Below, one piece after another: positions 49,014 through 58,638 of a DNA stretch of 64,000 nucleotides; the stretch's first letter is position 1, and the number at the start of each line of letters is the position of its first letter. A program made the position numbers and the translations under genes. The notes below the pieces were generated by a model. That model was given only the letters and a program-made list of their open reading frames with translations, was not told the origin of the DNA and made no database searches. Origin of the DNA: Brachionus rotundiformis (taxonomy: Eukaryota > Rotifera > Eurotatoria > Ploima > Brachionidae); NCBI GenBank assembly GCA_016802295.1, contig JAESIW010000200.1, forward strand, positions 1,611,210-1,675,209, in the 5' to 3' direction.

Positions 49014-49225
49014 GCGTTTTCGTAGATTTTATTTTTTAACGCTGCTTTTGAATCTGATTTTTGGGTTTAAACGATGCACTTAAACCCGAATACCAGGTTT
49101 AAAGACATGGTCTCCTTATTGATATCATTATAACATTGGTTAGATGGTAGTCGGCGCATGGTTTAAAACCTGATATTCGGGTTTACGACAACGCATCTCA
49201 CTGCAAGGGTATACGGTAGCTAATT
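49014..49225. repeat. Compound inverted-repeat element
   Basis: Arms aaacccgaataccaggttt (49082-49100) and aaacctgatattcgggttt (49166-49184) pair with one mismatch over 19 nt. A second pair, gggttta/taaaccc, sits at 49065-49088 and a third, agcgtt/aacgct, at 49014-49045. The order gctgctttt, gggtttaaa, ccaggtt, cgcat, gcaagg and tacggta is echoed at 54511-54625, so the two loci appear to be relatives of one repeat family. Confidence 0.55.
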
Positions 49226-49444
49226 TTTATTATAAAAACTCTCACATTACTGATTTTACTTACTAACGCTTGGCTAAAAAGATGGACTTAATTCCATTCT
49301 GAGTAGCCTGAGGTTCTCCTCAAAATTATTAAGAAATAAATAAATAAATTACTATACATTTATTTTTATGGGTTATTTTAAAAATTGTGTACATTTATTT
49401 AACAATTATGGTATTATGTTAAAATATTGTAAGAAAAAATGTAA

Positions 49445-49516
49445 AGGTTCTACCGAGATTTGAACTCGGATCGCTGGATTCAAAGTCCAGAGTGCTAACC
49501 GTTACACCATAGAACC
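49445..49516 (-). tRNA. tRNA-Gln (UUG), copy 5
   Basis: Minus-strand copy of the same 72-nt gene, with 5' flank aattcgataagtg as in copies 4 and 6 and a downstream T-run. Confidence 0.95.
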
Positions 49517-50689
49517 ACTTATCGAATTATTTTTTCCTTAAAATAGCTAAATTTGAAAAAAAGTAGTTTACTTAATTTTTATTTTTAAAAATTTAAAATT
49601 AGAAATTACATGGAGTTCGATTTTGTTATTAGGATTAATTAAATTTAGCCTAATTTAATTTAGGCTCAAAGATATTTCTTTGGATTTACAATATTAAAAT
49701 TAACTTTAAAAAAACAATTTTATCTAATTTTTACTTTCCATTATTGTTATTTCTAGGATAAAATGATAAAAATACTAATTTAGTAAAAAACCAAAACAAA
49801 AATACATTGTTTTTATGAAATAAATAAATATTTGAAATGTTAAAAAAAATTAAAAAAAATATTCTTGGTTTAAACGTAATAAACCTGTTTTTATAATAAA
49901 ATTTATATAAATTTTTAAATTAATTTAAAAAATTTCGCTTTTATCAAATAATTTCAATTATGGTGTAGCATAGCAGTCAAAATTAATATTATGTCTATAA
50001 TAACAATTAAAATTAATATTTTTAAAAAATCGGCATTTAATATAGCAAAAATATTTTATTTTTTTAAGATTTTTTTTATGTATCTTATCAATCTATTTTA
50101 GTTTTTTCATAAATTATGTTTCTTATTTCAATTCCTTGTAAGCTTGTTAAGAAATCTTTTGACAACTTTAAATTAATTTAAAAAAATTGAAATTATTTTA
50201 AATAAGGAGGTATTAGAAAATTATTTGTATTTATCGAAATTTACCTTTAAATTAACAACTGATCTCTTAATTTAAAATTTTTTTTTTCTAAATCTTTGAA
50301 CTTGATCAATTTATTTAAGTATTTTGATTCAAATCTTTTTTTTTTAAATTATTTAATCATTAAGAGTGAAGCCTTTATATTTCTGCTCCGTTTAAAATTT
50401 AAAATAGCTAATTATTTATGTTCAAATGAAGCATTTTAATGTCATAAGTGGTCTAAAAATTTTTAAATTTAGAATAATATTATAAGGTTTGTTTATTTTT
50501 TAAAATGATTACATTATTACGAAAAAAAATAAAAAATATTTTATAATATCAATTATGCTTTTTTCAAAATTATTAAATAGTGAAAAGAGTTGTATAATCC
50601 AAAGAGTTAAACACCATCATTAAATAAAAATTAGGGAAAGTACTTTATATCAAATTTTGCTATTTAAAGGAAGAAATAATTCGATAAGT
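49517..50689. other. AT-rich intergenic DNA between tRNA-Gln copies 5 and 6
   Basis: No ORF or RNA gene recognisable apart from the conserved tRNA 5' flanks at both ends. Confidence 0.4.
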
Positions 50690-50761
50690 GGTTCTATGGT
50701 GTAACGGTTAGCACTCTGGACTTTGAATCCAGCGATCCGAGTTCAAATCTCGGTAGAACCT
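50690..50761 (+). tRNA. tRNA-Gln (UUG), copy 6
   Basis: Same 72-nt gene; 5' flank aataattcgataagtg and terminator gcatttttttt as in copy 4. Forms an inverted pair with copy 7 (147-nt spacer). Confidence 0.95.
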
Positions 50762-50854
50762 TTGCATTTTTTTTGATTGTTATCAGTAATTTTTTTTTAA
50801 ATTATCTATTAGAATATTTTTTAAAAAGAAAAAAAGAACTGATATAAAAATTTA

Positions 50855-51077
50855 GAATCAGCATTAATTAATTAATTAGAGTTTTTTTGACAATCGAAAA
50901 AAATGCAAAGGTTCTACCGAGATTTGAACTCGGATCGCTGGATTCAAAGTCCAGAGTGCTAACCGTTACACCATAGAACCTTTAATATATTTTTATTTAA
51001 AAATGATTTTAAAAGTAAAAAAAATTAATTAATACTGCATAGATACATTTAAACATTGGGTTAAGATGATTGTCTAA
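50855..51077. repeat. Duplicated tRNA unit (copy A), homologous to 57772-58008
   Basis: The block holds tRNA-Gln copy 7 plus flanks. The left flank (tcagcatt, taattag, aatcgaaaaaaa) and right flank (tttaatatatttttattta, actgcatagatacattta, gggtt, agatgattgtctaa) recur around copy 8. Confidence 0.8.
50909..50980 (-). tRNA. tRNA-Gln (UUG), copy 7
   Basis: Minus-strand copy of the same 72-nt gene. Its 5' flank (aaatatattaaa) differs from copies 1-6 and matches copy 8. Confidence 0.95.
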
Positions 51078-51080
51078 TTT

Positions 51081-51120
51081 ATAATTTTTTATAAATTCGA
51101 TAAGTTGATTTCTTTTTTAA
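51081..51120. repeat. Orphan tRNA 5' flank without its tRNA
   Basis: ttttttataaattcgataag matches the 5' flank of tRNA-Gln copy 4 (44808-44825), but here it is followed by ttgatttctttttt instead of the tRNA. This looks like the scar of a lost tRNA-Gln copy. Confidence 0.5.
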
Positions 51121-52392
51121 TTTTTTTTTTAATTTGTCAATTAAAATTATAAATTATTTAATAACAATTTGAAAAATTCTAAAATTAATAAGAATAGTTT
51201 AATATTGAATTAGAAAGAAATTTAACAACTTTTAAAAAACTCATTAGGAGATAATTATGAAATTATCCATTTGAAAAGCTAAGACATTAGTACCATAAAT
51301 TGAGTCTTAGACATCCCAACTTGGTAACTGGCAATCCGAACAAATATTAACTTTTCAAAAAGTTTTCTTAGAAGCGTGGGTGAAATAATTTTTTCTATTT
51401 ATCTTTTAAATAACCTTAAAATAATGTCAAATATTTAAAAATCTGTCGATTAGTGTTCATTATTTGCTAAAGATTGATTAAAAAATTTCAATTTGCAATC
51501 TCTAAAAATAAATTAAAAAAAAACATGCGTTGATATGCATTTAATAAAAAACTTATGCTCAAGTTGATATTTAGAAAGGTAGATATTTTAAAACATTTAA
51601 AGAAAAAATAATTTAGTTTAAAATTTAAAATTTTTCATAACACTGGTCTACCAAAATACACCAACTTTTTAATTAGTTTTAATTCGTTTTTTTTTTAATT
51701 CAGTTGATAAAAAAAGACTTTGAAAACAAAAGAAAAAATTCAAAAGCTTTTTTGTTTAAATTTTCTTTATTTTTAATTAGCACTTTAATTATTTACAAAA
51801 TTATAGTAAATAATTTTAAAGAGCTGTTATGCATAAGACATTATTTAGACTGTTTTTTTTTTCGGCAAACTGATTTATACTCTTTAAATGTTTAAAAAGA
51901 ATGAAATGCCACCGGCAGAAAATTCTATTGTTCTTGTTTGATTAAAAGCTTTTAGTTAATTGGAGTTTTTATTGGAAATTTTTTAAATAAAGCTTCTCAT
52001 TAAATTTTAAATTTTTTTATAAAACGCAACAATCTTATTAAGTTATTAAAAATCAATATTTTATACAGTTCTTGGAGCAGTCTAGCTTTAAGTGTTAATT
52101 AGATCTTTTTAATATTAGCTTATTAATTTTGTAAAATTACTTTATAGTACGAAATCAACGTTATCTGTAGGATACCATGCTTGGAAAAGAAGCAAAATTG
52201 CTTCTCTCTATTAAGAATTAATTACCAAATAAATGAAATTCAGGTATTTACTCTTTAATAAAATTTGTTTATTGCTAATTTCGTGCCTAAAATGATTTTT
52301 TATTAATTAAAACAAAATGGTTGCATTTAATCCAAATTTAATTTAGATTTTTTTATGGGTGGGTCAATTAAATAAATAATATGTCCTAGAAA
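51121..52392. other. AT-rich intergenic DNA
   Basis: No recognisable gene; the open frame at 51704-51895 is Phe/Lys/Ile-rich, as expected of random AT-rich sequence. Confidence 0.4.
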
Positions 52393-53787
52393 ATGGAAGC
52401 TTTATCTATGACGAAAAGATTCCGAATTAATGAGAATTCCGCATATCAGCAAGTTGACCAAACTATTCAAAGAATAAAAGAAAAAGTTTATAAGGACGAA
52501 AAAATTCTGACAAACATGACCAATAACCCTCCTAAGTACATCGATACCAAGCGTTTACTGAATCGACCATCGACCACTTCACATGTCTATGGCCAAAATA
52601 TGAATTCAAAAAATTCCAAATCAAGCCCCAATGTTTTGTATAGCAAGCTATTGATGCACCATTCGAAAAACAACGACATAAAAACTCCTCTAAATGTATC
52701 AAATGTAATGGCCCACAACAACTTGACAGATTCAGCCAGTAAACAATCTGGTTTAAATCTGGTCAATGGGTCTAATCAATCGAGCTTGAACAGTGATGTT
52801 TTTGTAGATAGACTCAGTGATCAAAGAATATTTAATAGACAATTTAAAATACAGAATTTAATAGACAATTCTGGTAACAAGTCAGCACGGACTGTGGGCA
52901 GTGGGGTACAGAATTATCAAGCTAAGACTAAACAACAATCATACAACCAAAACAAAACAAGAAACTCAATTCCAAATTCAGCTCAACCAAAAAGTAAAAA
53001 AGATGAAGTTTACAACTATTCAAATCCTGGTAATAAACACAACATTTCTACCACCTCAAACAAAAACACCGATTATCAATCCAATTCAATTTACTTGGAT
53101 TATAAGGCCAGAAAAGCAGCCAATTCATCCAGTGTCTATTATAATTTAGCTAGTACCCGGAACCCGGTTGTGTTAAACGAAGAAGCCAAAAATGTTCGCA
53201 ATAGTGCAAAGAGTAGGAAATTTGTTGGATTTAATTTTAACGAAAATCCAAATCCTACTAATTTAATACATAAGCCCAAGAATCAATTTGAAGATAATGT
53301 GTATATAAAAAGTACAGATAGTTTCAATGATATTTATTTTTCGGCACCAAGTGGTGTGTTCTATGAACAAAAGCCAATTGATAAAGCTGACCATAGGCAA
53401 AAATCAGGATTTACTGATGCTATGGATAGTTCTCCACTGCCAACAGAATCACCTGCGATTGTGAATTTGCTTTTGAATAATCAAAATAAACTGTACGAAT
53501 CAACAAAGCTTGTGTATGATACCAAAAAGCATTCAACCGCCAGAATTGGCATGAAATTGAATGAAATAATTGGAGAAACAAATGAACACTTTGATAAGCA
53601 AAAGTTAGGAAGCAAAGACAATGAAAGAAGCTTGGATAAATGTACCGATGATTATGATCCTAATGAAAGTGCTCTGATGGCTGCTGTTAATAAAAAGTGC
53701 AACGAGTGGCTGGAAAAATATGTTATTCCAAATTTAGAATCACGTTCTAATACATCTAGTCCTTCGTTAAATGAAACAATAAATTGA
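52393..53787 (+). CDS. Unrecognised 464-aa Asn/Ser/Lys-rich, largely disordered protein
   Basis: Single open frame of coding-like composition. It is rich in Asn, Ser, Lys and Tyr throughout, suggesting an intrinsically disordered protein. A short helical N-terminus (QQVDQTIQRIKEKVYKD) and a conserved-looking C-terminal helix with CNEWLEKYVIPNLE (about residues 433-450) stand out. There is no membrane helix or signal peptide. A splice acceptor (cctag) stands just before the ATG, so an upstream non-coding or coding exon is possible. I do not recognise a family; a cytoskeletal or adaptor role would be guesswork. Confidence 0.7.
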   Translation: MEALSMTKRFRINENSAYQQVDQTIQRIKEKVYKDEKILTNMTNNPPKYIDTKRLLNRPSTTSHVYGQNMNSKNSKSSPNVLYSKLLMHHSKNNDIKTPLNVSNVMAHNNLTDSASKQSGLNLVNGSNQSSLNSDVFVDRLSDQRIFNRQFKIQNLIDNSGNKSARTVGSGVQNYQAKTKQQSYNQNKTRNSIPNSAQPKSKKDEVYNYSNPGNKHNISTTSNKNTDYQSNSIYLDYKARKAANSSSVYYNLASTRNPVVLNEEAKNVRNSAKSRKFVGFNFNENPNPTNLIHKPKNQFEDNVYIKSTDSFNDIYFSAPSGVFYEQKPIDKADHRQKSGFTDAMDSSPLPTESPAIVNLLLNNQNKLYESTKLVYDTKKHSTARIGMKLNEIIGETNEHFDKQKLGSKDNERSLDKCTDDYDPNESALMAAVNKKCNEWLEKYVIPNLESRSNTSSPSLNETIN

Positions 53788-54354
53788 TATATTATTTTTT
53801 GAAATTTTTTATTTAACTAATAAATTGAATTTTATATATTTTAATTAGTTTAATTTTGATTATTTAAAAATTTATAATTCAGTGGTACAAACCGGTCTAG
53901 ATTATTCTTAGTTATATATTATTAGTTTGTATCATTTATAAAAGAACGATTTAAATTAGTTGATAGAGGAATTTTTTTTGAACCTTCAAAATCTTAACCA
54001 GCGCTTAAATGTTTAATTTATTGTTCACCGAAAAATAACTGAGTGATTTTAGTATCAATCATAATAAGAGACAAATTAGATAAAATTAAAATTTAATTTG
54101 GAATAAATTGATGAAATATATTTTAAATTTTAATTTCAAAATATTTTTCTTTTTCAAAAAATATTTAAAATAATTTATTATGATTTTCAGGACAAAATCT
54201 CTCCAAATCAATGTTAAATCAATTTTAATTCAAATTTTTTACAAAAAAAAATTTTAAAAATATAAAATTTAATGTTAACAGATTTAAAATAATTAAAAAA
54301 CAATTTCAAACAATTACTTTTTTTTTTAAATAATTCTTTAGATCATTTTTAAAT
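53788..54354. other. AT-rich intergenic DNA
   Basis: Nothing recognisable besides A/T runs. Confidence 0.4.
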
Positions 54355-54640
54355 AAATTTTGGTATAAATGCCGCATTAAATAAGTAAAAAATATGTAAA
54401 AAATAATTAAAATTAAAAAATAATAAAAAATAATAAAAACAAAAATTAATAATAAAAAAATTTTATTATTTTTTACATGTTTAATGCGGCATTTATACCA
54501 AAATTTTGACATTAACTGCAGCATTTTTAGTCGCAGCGTATCTGGAAAAAAAGTGGGTTAAATTCAGCATTAAAATCCAGAATTCTGGTTAAAAGTGCAA
54601 TGCATTAGGGGGCAAGGCATTACGGTATTATTTAAAAAGT
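54355..54640. repeat. Fold-back repeat with 40-bp arms and an adjoining repeat-family segment
   Basis: Arms at 54355-54394 and 54467-54506 pair at 38 of 40 positions (aaattttggtataaatgccg on the left; the complementary block on the right). The 72-nt centre is pure A/T. The sequence after the right arm (54511-54625: gcagcg, gtgggttaaa, ccagaattctggtt, ggcaaggcattacggta) resembles 49040-49210. Probably a non-autonomous element. It lies downstream of the eIF3b 3' end. Confidence 0.7.
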
Positions 54641-54843
54641 ATTTATCATTATCAAAATTCCTTGTTTTATTCCATTGATTTATTTAGAAATAGCCTTTTA
54701 GTTAGTTTTCGAGATGCTTAAAAATATATAAATAAAAAAAACACTCTCGGAGAAAATTTATTTTTTTCAAAGCAAAAAAATAAATAATTATTATAGATAT
54801 TTATTTTTGACATGGTCATATTTTATTCCAAAATTGCTATGGC

Positions 54844-57234
54844 TTATTCGTTCACCTCCTCTTTTTTTGTCTCGACTAAAAATTGAACAGTATACTCAAT
54901 TTCTTCCACTTCATTAACTCCAGATTCTACATCTACACCATTTCTTAGCTCTAAACGTTTAGCCTTTTGCTCAGCCAAACGCTTGGCAGCAGTGGAACGG
55001 AACTTATTAAATTCATTCATCATCTTTCGTCGTTTTTCCAATTGTTCTTGTGAGACAATTCTTAGACGAGTGCTGTCTAATGCGTTGTATTTTTCGCTAT
55101 ATTGTTTAAGGTTCTTTCGTATATCTTTGATCTGTTCGGGACTCAATAAACTCGTTGGTCTCGGTCGCCAGCTAAACTTGAACAATTTTTCAAAAACTTG
55201 TTTTTGCAGTTGTCTGCCTTGGAAATTCCACATAATATAAGCATTTTCCAACTTAATAAAAATTTAATTATCTTTTTAATTATCTAAAACTAAACTTTAA
55301 ATTACTCTATAGTTCCAGAATGAAACATAGGTAACAAAATAGCGTCCAGTTGGATCCCATTCAAAGTCAGTCATGTGTTCGTGTTCGATTTTGTTTAGGA
55401 AAATGACATCGTTGTGCTGTACGTCATAGAATTCAGCATGACAGCTGGCTGCTTGTTGTTTTGATGCGCTAGTAACCAAGACACAATGCTGTCCATTTGG
55501 GGACCAGGAAATTTGCAAGACAGCTCTATTTTTGAACTCTTTGATTAGTTCTAATTTTCCAGCAACTGTTGCAGTTGGATTGGCTACTCTGTAAAACGAG
55601 CCAGTGGTTCTACTAGTTGCTTCGCCTGAAATAATGGCAAATCGTTGACCATTAGGCTCCCAGGCAAACGAGTAGCAATTTTCTTTTATTTCCAGTGAAT
55701 CGACTGGAATTTGTTTTTCTCTTATTCTGAAAAATTCCAAATTGTAATAGATACCACTGTATCTCAGAGTCTCTTTTTCATTTTCATCTTTGACCACGTT
55801 TGCTTTTTTGTAGCGCTCAACGCGAACACACAAAAAGTCACCAACACTTTGCCAGTACATTTTACAATCTACTACGTTAACCAAATTCTTTTAATTGAAA
55901 ATTTAAATTTAAATTTAATTAAGAAATAAAAGATAAATAAAAAAATTAACTTTTGATCTAATTTCAGTTTTGGATGGAATGTCAAGCAAAACAACTCGAG
56001 CCGGGACATTTTTGTGTTCAGCAACCCAATAAGAAATGTAGTTGTTGGTTGGTGACCATTCAAAGTCTTTTATATGAGGAATTTTAATACTTTTTTTCTC
56101 TACAAGACTAAAAGTGGCAGTTTCATAAACCATTAAGCAATCGTTTCCAAGTCTGGCAAAATATTTATCATCATGGTTCCATTTGAAATAAGGCCATGAA
56201 AAAGCAACTGATCTATCACACGAAAATGCTCTTTTCTTTTTGCCAGTACGCACACACCATACAATTACTGCTTGGTCATCCACACCGGCTTTGCTCGGGT
56301 TGCATGTTACCAGATATTTTTCACACGGTGAAAAATCAATTAGCTGAACATTTGAATGGCTGAAGCGTTCGAATTTATTGAATTCTTCACGTGCCCACAA
56401 AGCAATACCACGTTCATGGAAAGTGCATAAATAATGTCCCTTTGGTGACCATTGGAAACGAGTTTCACTCCATTTCTTTTTAAATAAATGATAAAATGTT
56501 GTTTATTTTTTATATTAGAACAAACTTCTCTTGAGATTAATTGTTGAGGTTGATTAGGTGTATTCAATAGAACAGATATGACACTTTCACCATGTTGTAT
56601 GCAAAATTGATCAAAAGCTTCTGGTCTAGTTAACCACCATTTAAGATTTCCTTGATTCTTGAATGGAGCTGGCTCGCCAATATCCTCTTCTCGTATAACC
56701 AAATTCTTGTATTTCTCAATATCACCAAAAAGATTTACTTTAAAACAATGCATTTTGTCCAAATGATAGCCATTTAATTCGGAAACTGCTTTTTGGGCTA
56801 AATTTTCATCTTCTAGTTCCACGAATAAATATCTATTAAAAATCAGCTTAAATTAATAAACATTTTAGAGAATATATTTTTCCTAGTACCCCTTCAAAAC
56901 TTGGTTCTCATCTTCAGGATAATAGTCATTTACAATTTTTCCATAGTTTTTCAATAAATTGTTCAAAACTTTTCTCAATCGTTCTTTTTTTTCTTTAGGT
57001 CCTACTTTTGGTATGTTATCAATAATGATTATTTTGTTCACCGAGCGATCAAGTCGAGGCTCAGTTTGCATCAATTCTGGCAAAAGCTCTGAAAAAATTG
57101 ATTACCTAATAGAAAATTTTTAAACTAAAGAAAAAATCAAAACCTTCATTTGTGATATCATCTACAAATCCTTCTGGATCGCTAAAGTTTGGTAAATTGT
57201 CCGGACTGTCGTTACGATTCGAATTAGTAACCAT
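54844..57234 (-). CDS. EIF3B: Eukaryotic translation initiation factor 3 subunit B
   Basis: eIF3b is a core scaffold of the eIF3 complex that binds the 40S ribosome. Six exons (57144-57234, 56890-57088, 56526-56832, 55951-56475, 55306-55887, 54844-55251) sum to 2112 nt (703 aa), a normal length. An acidic N-terminus (DPEGFVDDITNEELLPELMQ) precedes the RRM (IIIIDNIPKVG, GYLFVELEDENLAQKAV). WD40/beta-propeller blades follow with landmark motifs: TRFQWSPKGHYLCTFHERGI, LIDFSPCEKYLVT, FEWSPTNNYISYWVAE, ISWSPNGQHCVLV and MTDFEWDPTGRYFVTYVSFW. The helical C-terminus has NAYIMWNFQGRQLQKQ and WRPRP. No defect is seen. Confidence 0.95.
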
Positions 57235-57771
57235 TTCGAATTAGGTACTCTAAAATAATTTTAAAAATTAAATTATATCAGTCAAAATGTATGTACTTTT
57301 GTTATTTAATTAATTTTATCTAAATTTAAGCAATTCTCTGTGCCTATATCTACACGTGTTTAAAACTAGCGAAGATTTTTGAATGTATGCAGCAATTAAG
57401 TTTTGAATTATTTAAAGCCAACAAAATTAGCCAAGATAAAATTATAAATTTTTTCTTTTGCACAAGAAAAAGTCAAAATTTGGGTTTTATATCTATTTTG
57501 TAGATAAAATCTAATTTAAGTTTGATTGATGCGGATGAATGAGCTTAAAAAAGTCTATTTTCTGAAATTACGAGATTAAGCATAATTTTAAAAAATAATT
57601 TGCAAAAAAAAATTTTTACAAAATTTTATATGATTGTTATAAATTTAACTTAACATTTGATTATTTTCTTTAATCAAAATTTAAACGAATAATTAATAAT
57701 TTAAATACATTAAGTTTTTATAAATAAATACAAATTCTTTCTTTTTAAAATATTTATTAAAAAATTTAAAT
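57235..57771. other. Intergenic DNA upstream of eIF3b
   Basis: AT-rich. 57640-57710 resembles the 3' flank of tRNA-Gln copy 4, hinting that a plus-strand tRNA once preceded copy 8. Confidence 0.4.
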
Positions 57772-58008
57772 AAAGTCAGCATTGACTAATTAGGGTTTCT
57801 TGTAAATCGAAAAAAATTAAAAGGTTCTACCGAGATTTGAACTCGGATCGCTGGATTCAAAGTCCAGAGTGCTAACCGTTACACCATAGAACCTTTAATA
57901 TATTTTTATTTAAAAATAATTTTAAAAATAAAAGAAATTAATTAAATAAAAAAAAATTAATTAATACTGCATAGATACATTTAAAAATTGGGTTCAGATG
58001 ATTGTCTA
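57772..58008. repeat. Duplicated tRNA unit (copy B), homologous to 50855-51077
   Basis: Contains tRNA-Gln copy 8 with the same left and right flanks as copy 7. Differences include a small insertion of ttaattaaataaaaaaaa around 57942. Confidence 0.8.
57822..57893 (-). tRNA. tRNA-Gln (UUG), copy 8
   Basis: Minus-strand 72-nt gene, identical in sequence to the others. Its downstream terminator region is ttttaatttttttcg, slightly different from the other copies. Confidence 0.95.
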
Positions 58009-58638
58009 AGGGATCATACTTAATCATTTTTTTAAAAAAGTGACATTATTTTTAAATTTTTGGTTAGTTTCAATCAAAATTAAATCTCAATCACTTAAGA
58101 GAGCTAGCAGGTGTTGGACAGTTTGCCTATTCGTCTGGCATTTTATATCTTAATGCTTTAAAATTTAAAAAATTCAAATCAAAAAAAATTCTAAAAAATA
58201 AATATTTATTTCCATTTTTTCAAAATTTTTACTTAAAAGAACAATATTGACCGAATTTAAATGTAACAATACTGTTAATTCTAAGTTCAAAATAACTTAA
58301 AATGTTTTCTCCACTTTAACATTTTTAAATTATAAAATTATTCTGAAAAGCAAACTGTTTCATTTAAATAAATAAATTTAAATAACAAATATTAAAAAAC
58401 ATAACTTTAAATAAAAATAATATTTGTAGAATAAATTTCAAAATTTTAATGTTTAAAATTAAATAATATATATATTTAATTCAGCTAGACATAAATTTAA
58501 TTTTCAGTTTAATCGAAATTTTTATTAGACTAAAATTCTAGGCTTTATTATCTCCTAATACATGACATTTAATTAAAATACCAGATTTTTATATAAAATT
58601 GTCATTAACTTGCTTCTCACTTTAATTTAGAAAAATAA
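58009..58638. other. Intergenic AT-rich DNA upstream of the metalloprotease
   Basis: No gene or RNA recognisable. Confidence 0.4.

Noticed and set aside
26707..57893. Regularly repeated 72-nt units considered as a CRISPR-like or satellite array.
   Set aside because: Each unit folds as a tRNA-Gln cloverleaf, spacing is irregular (hundreds to thousands of nt) and both orientations occur.
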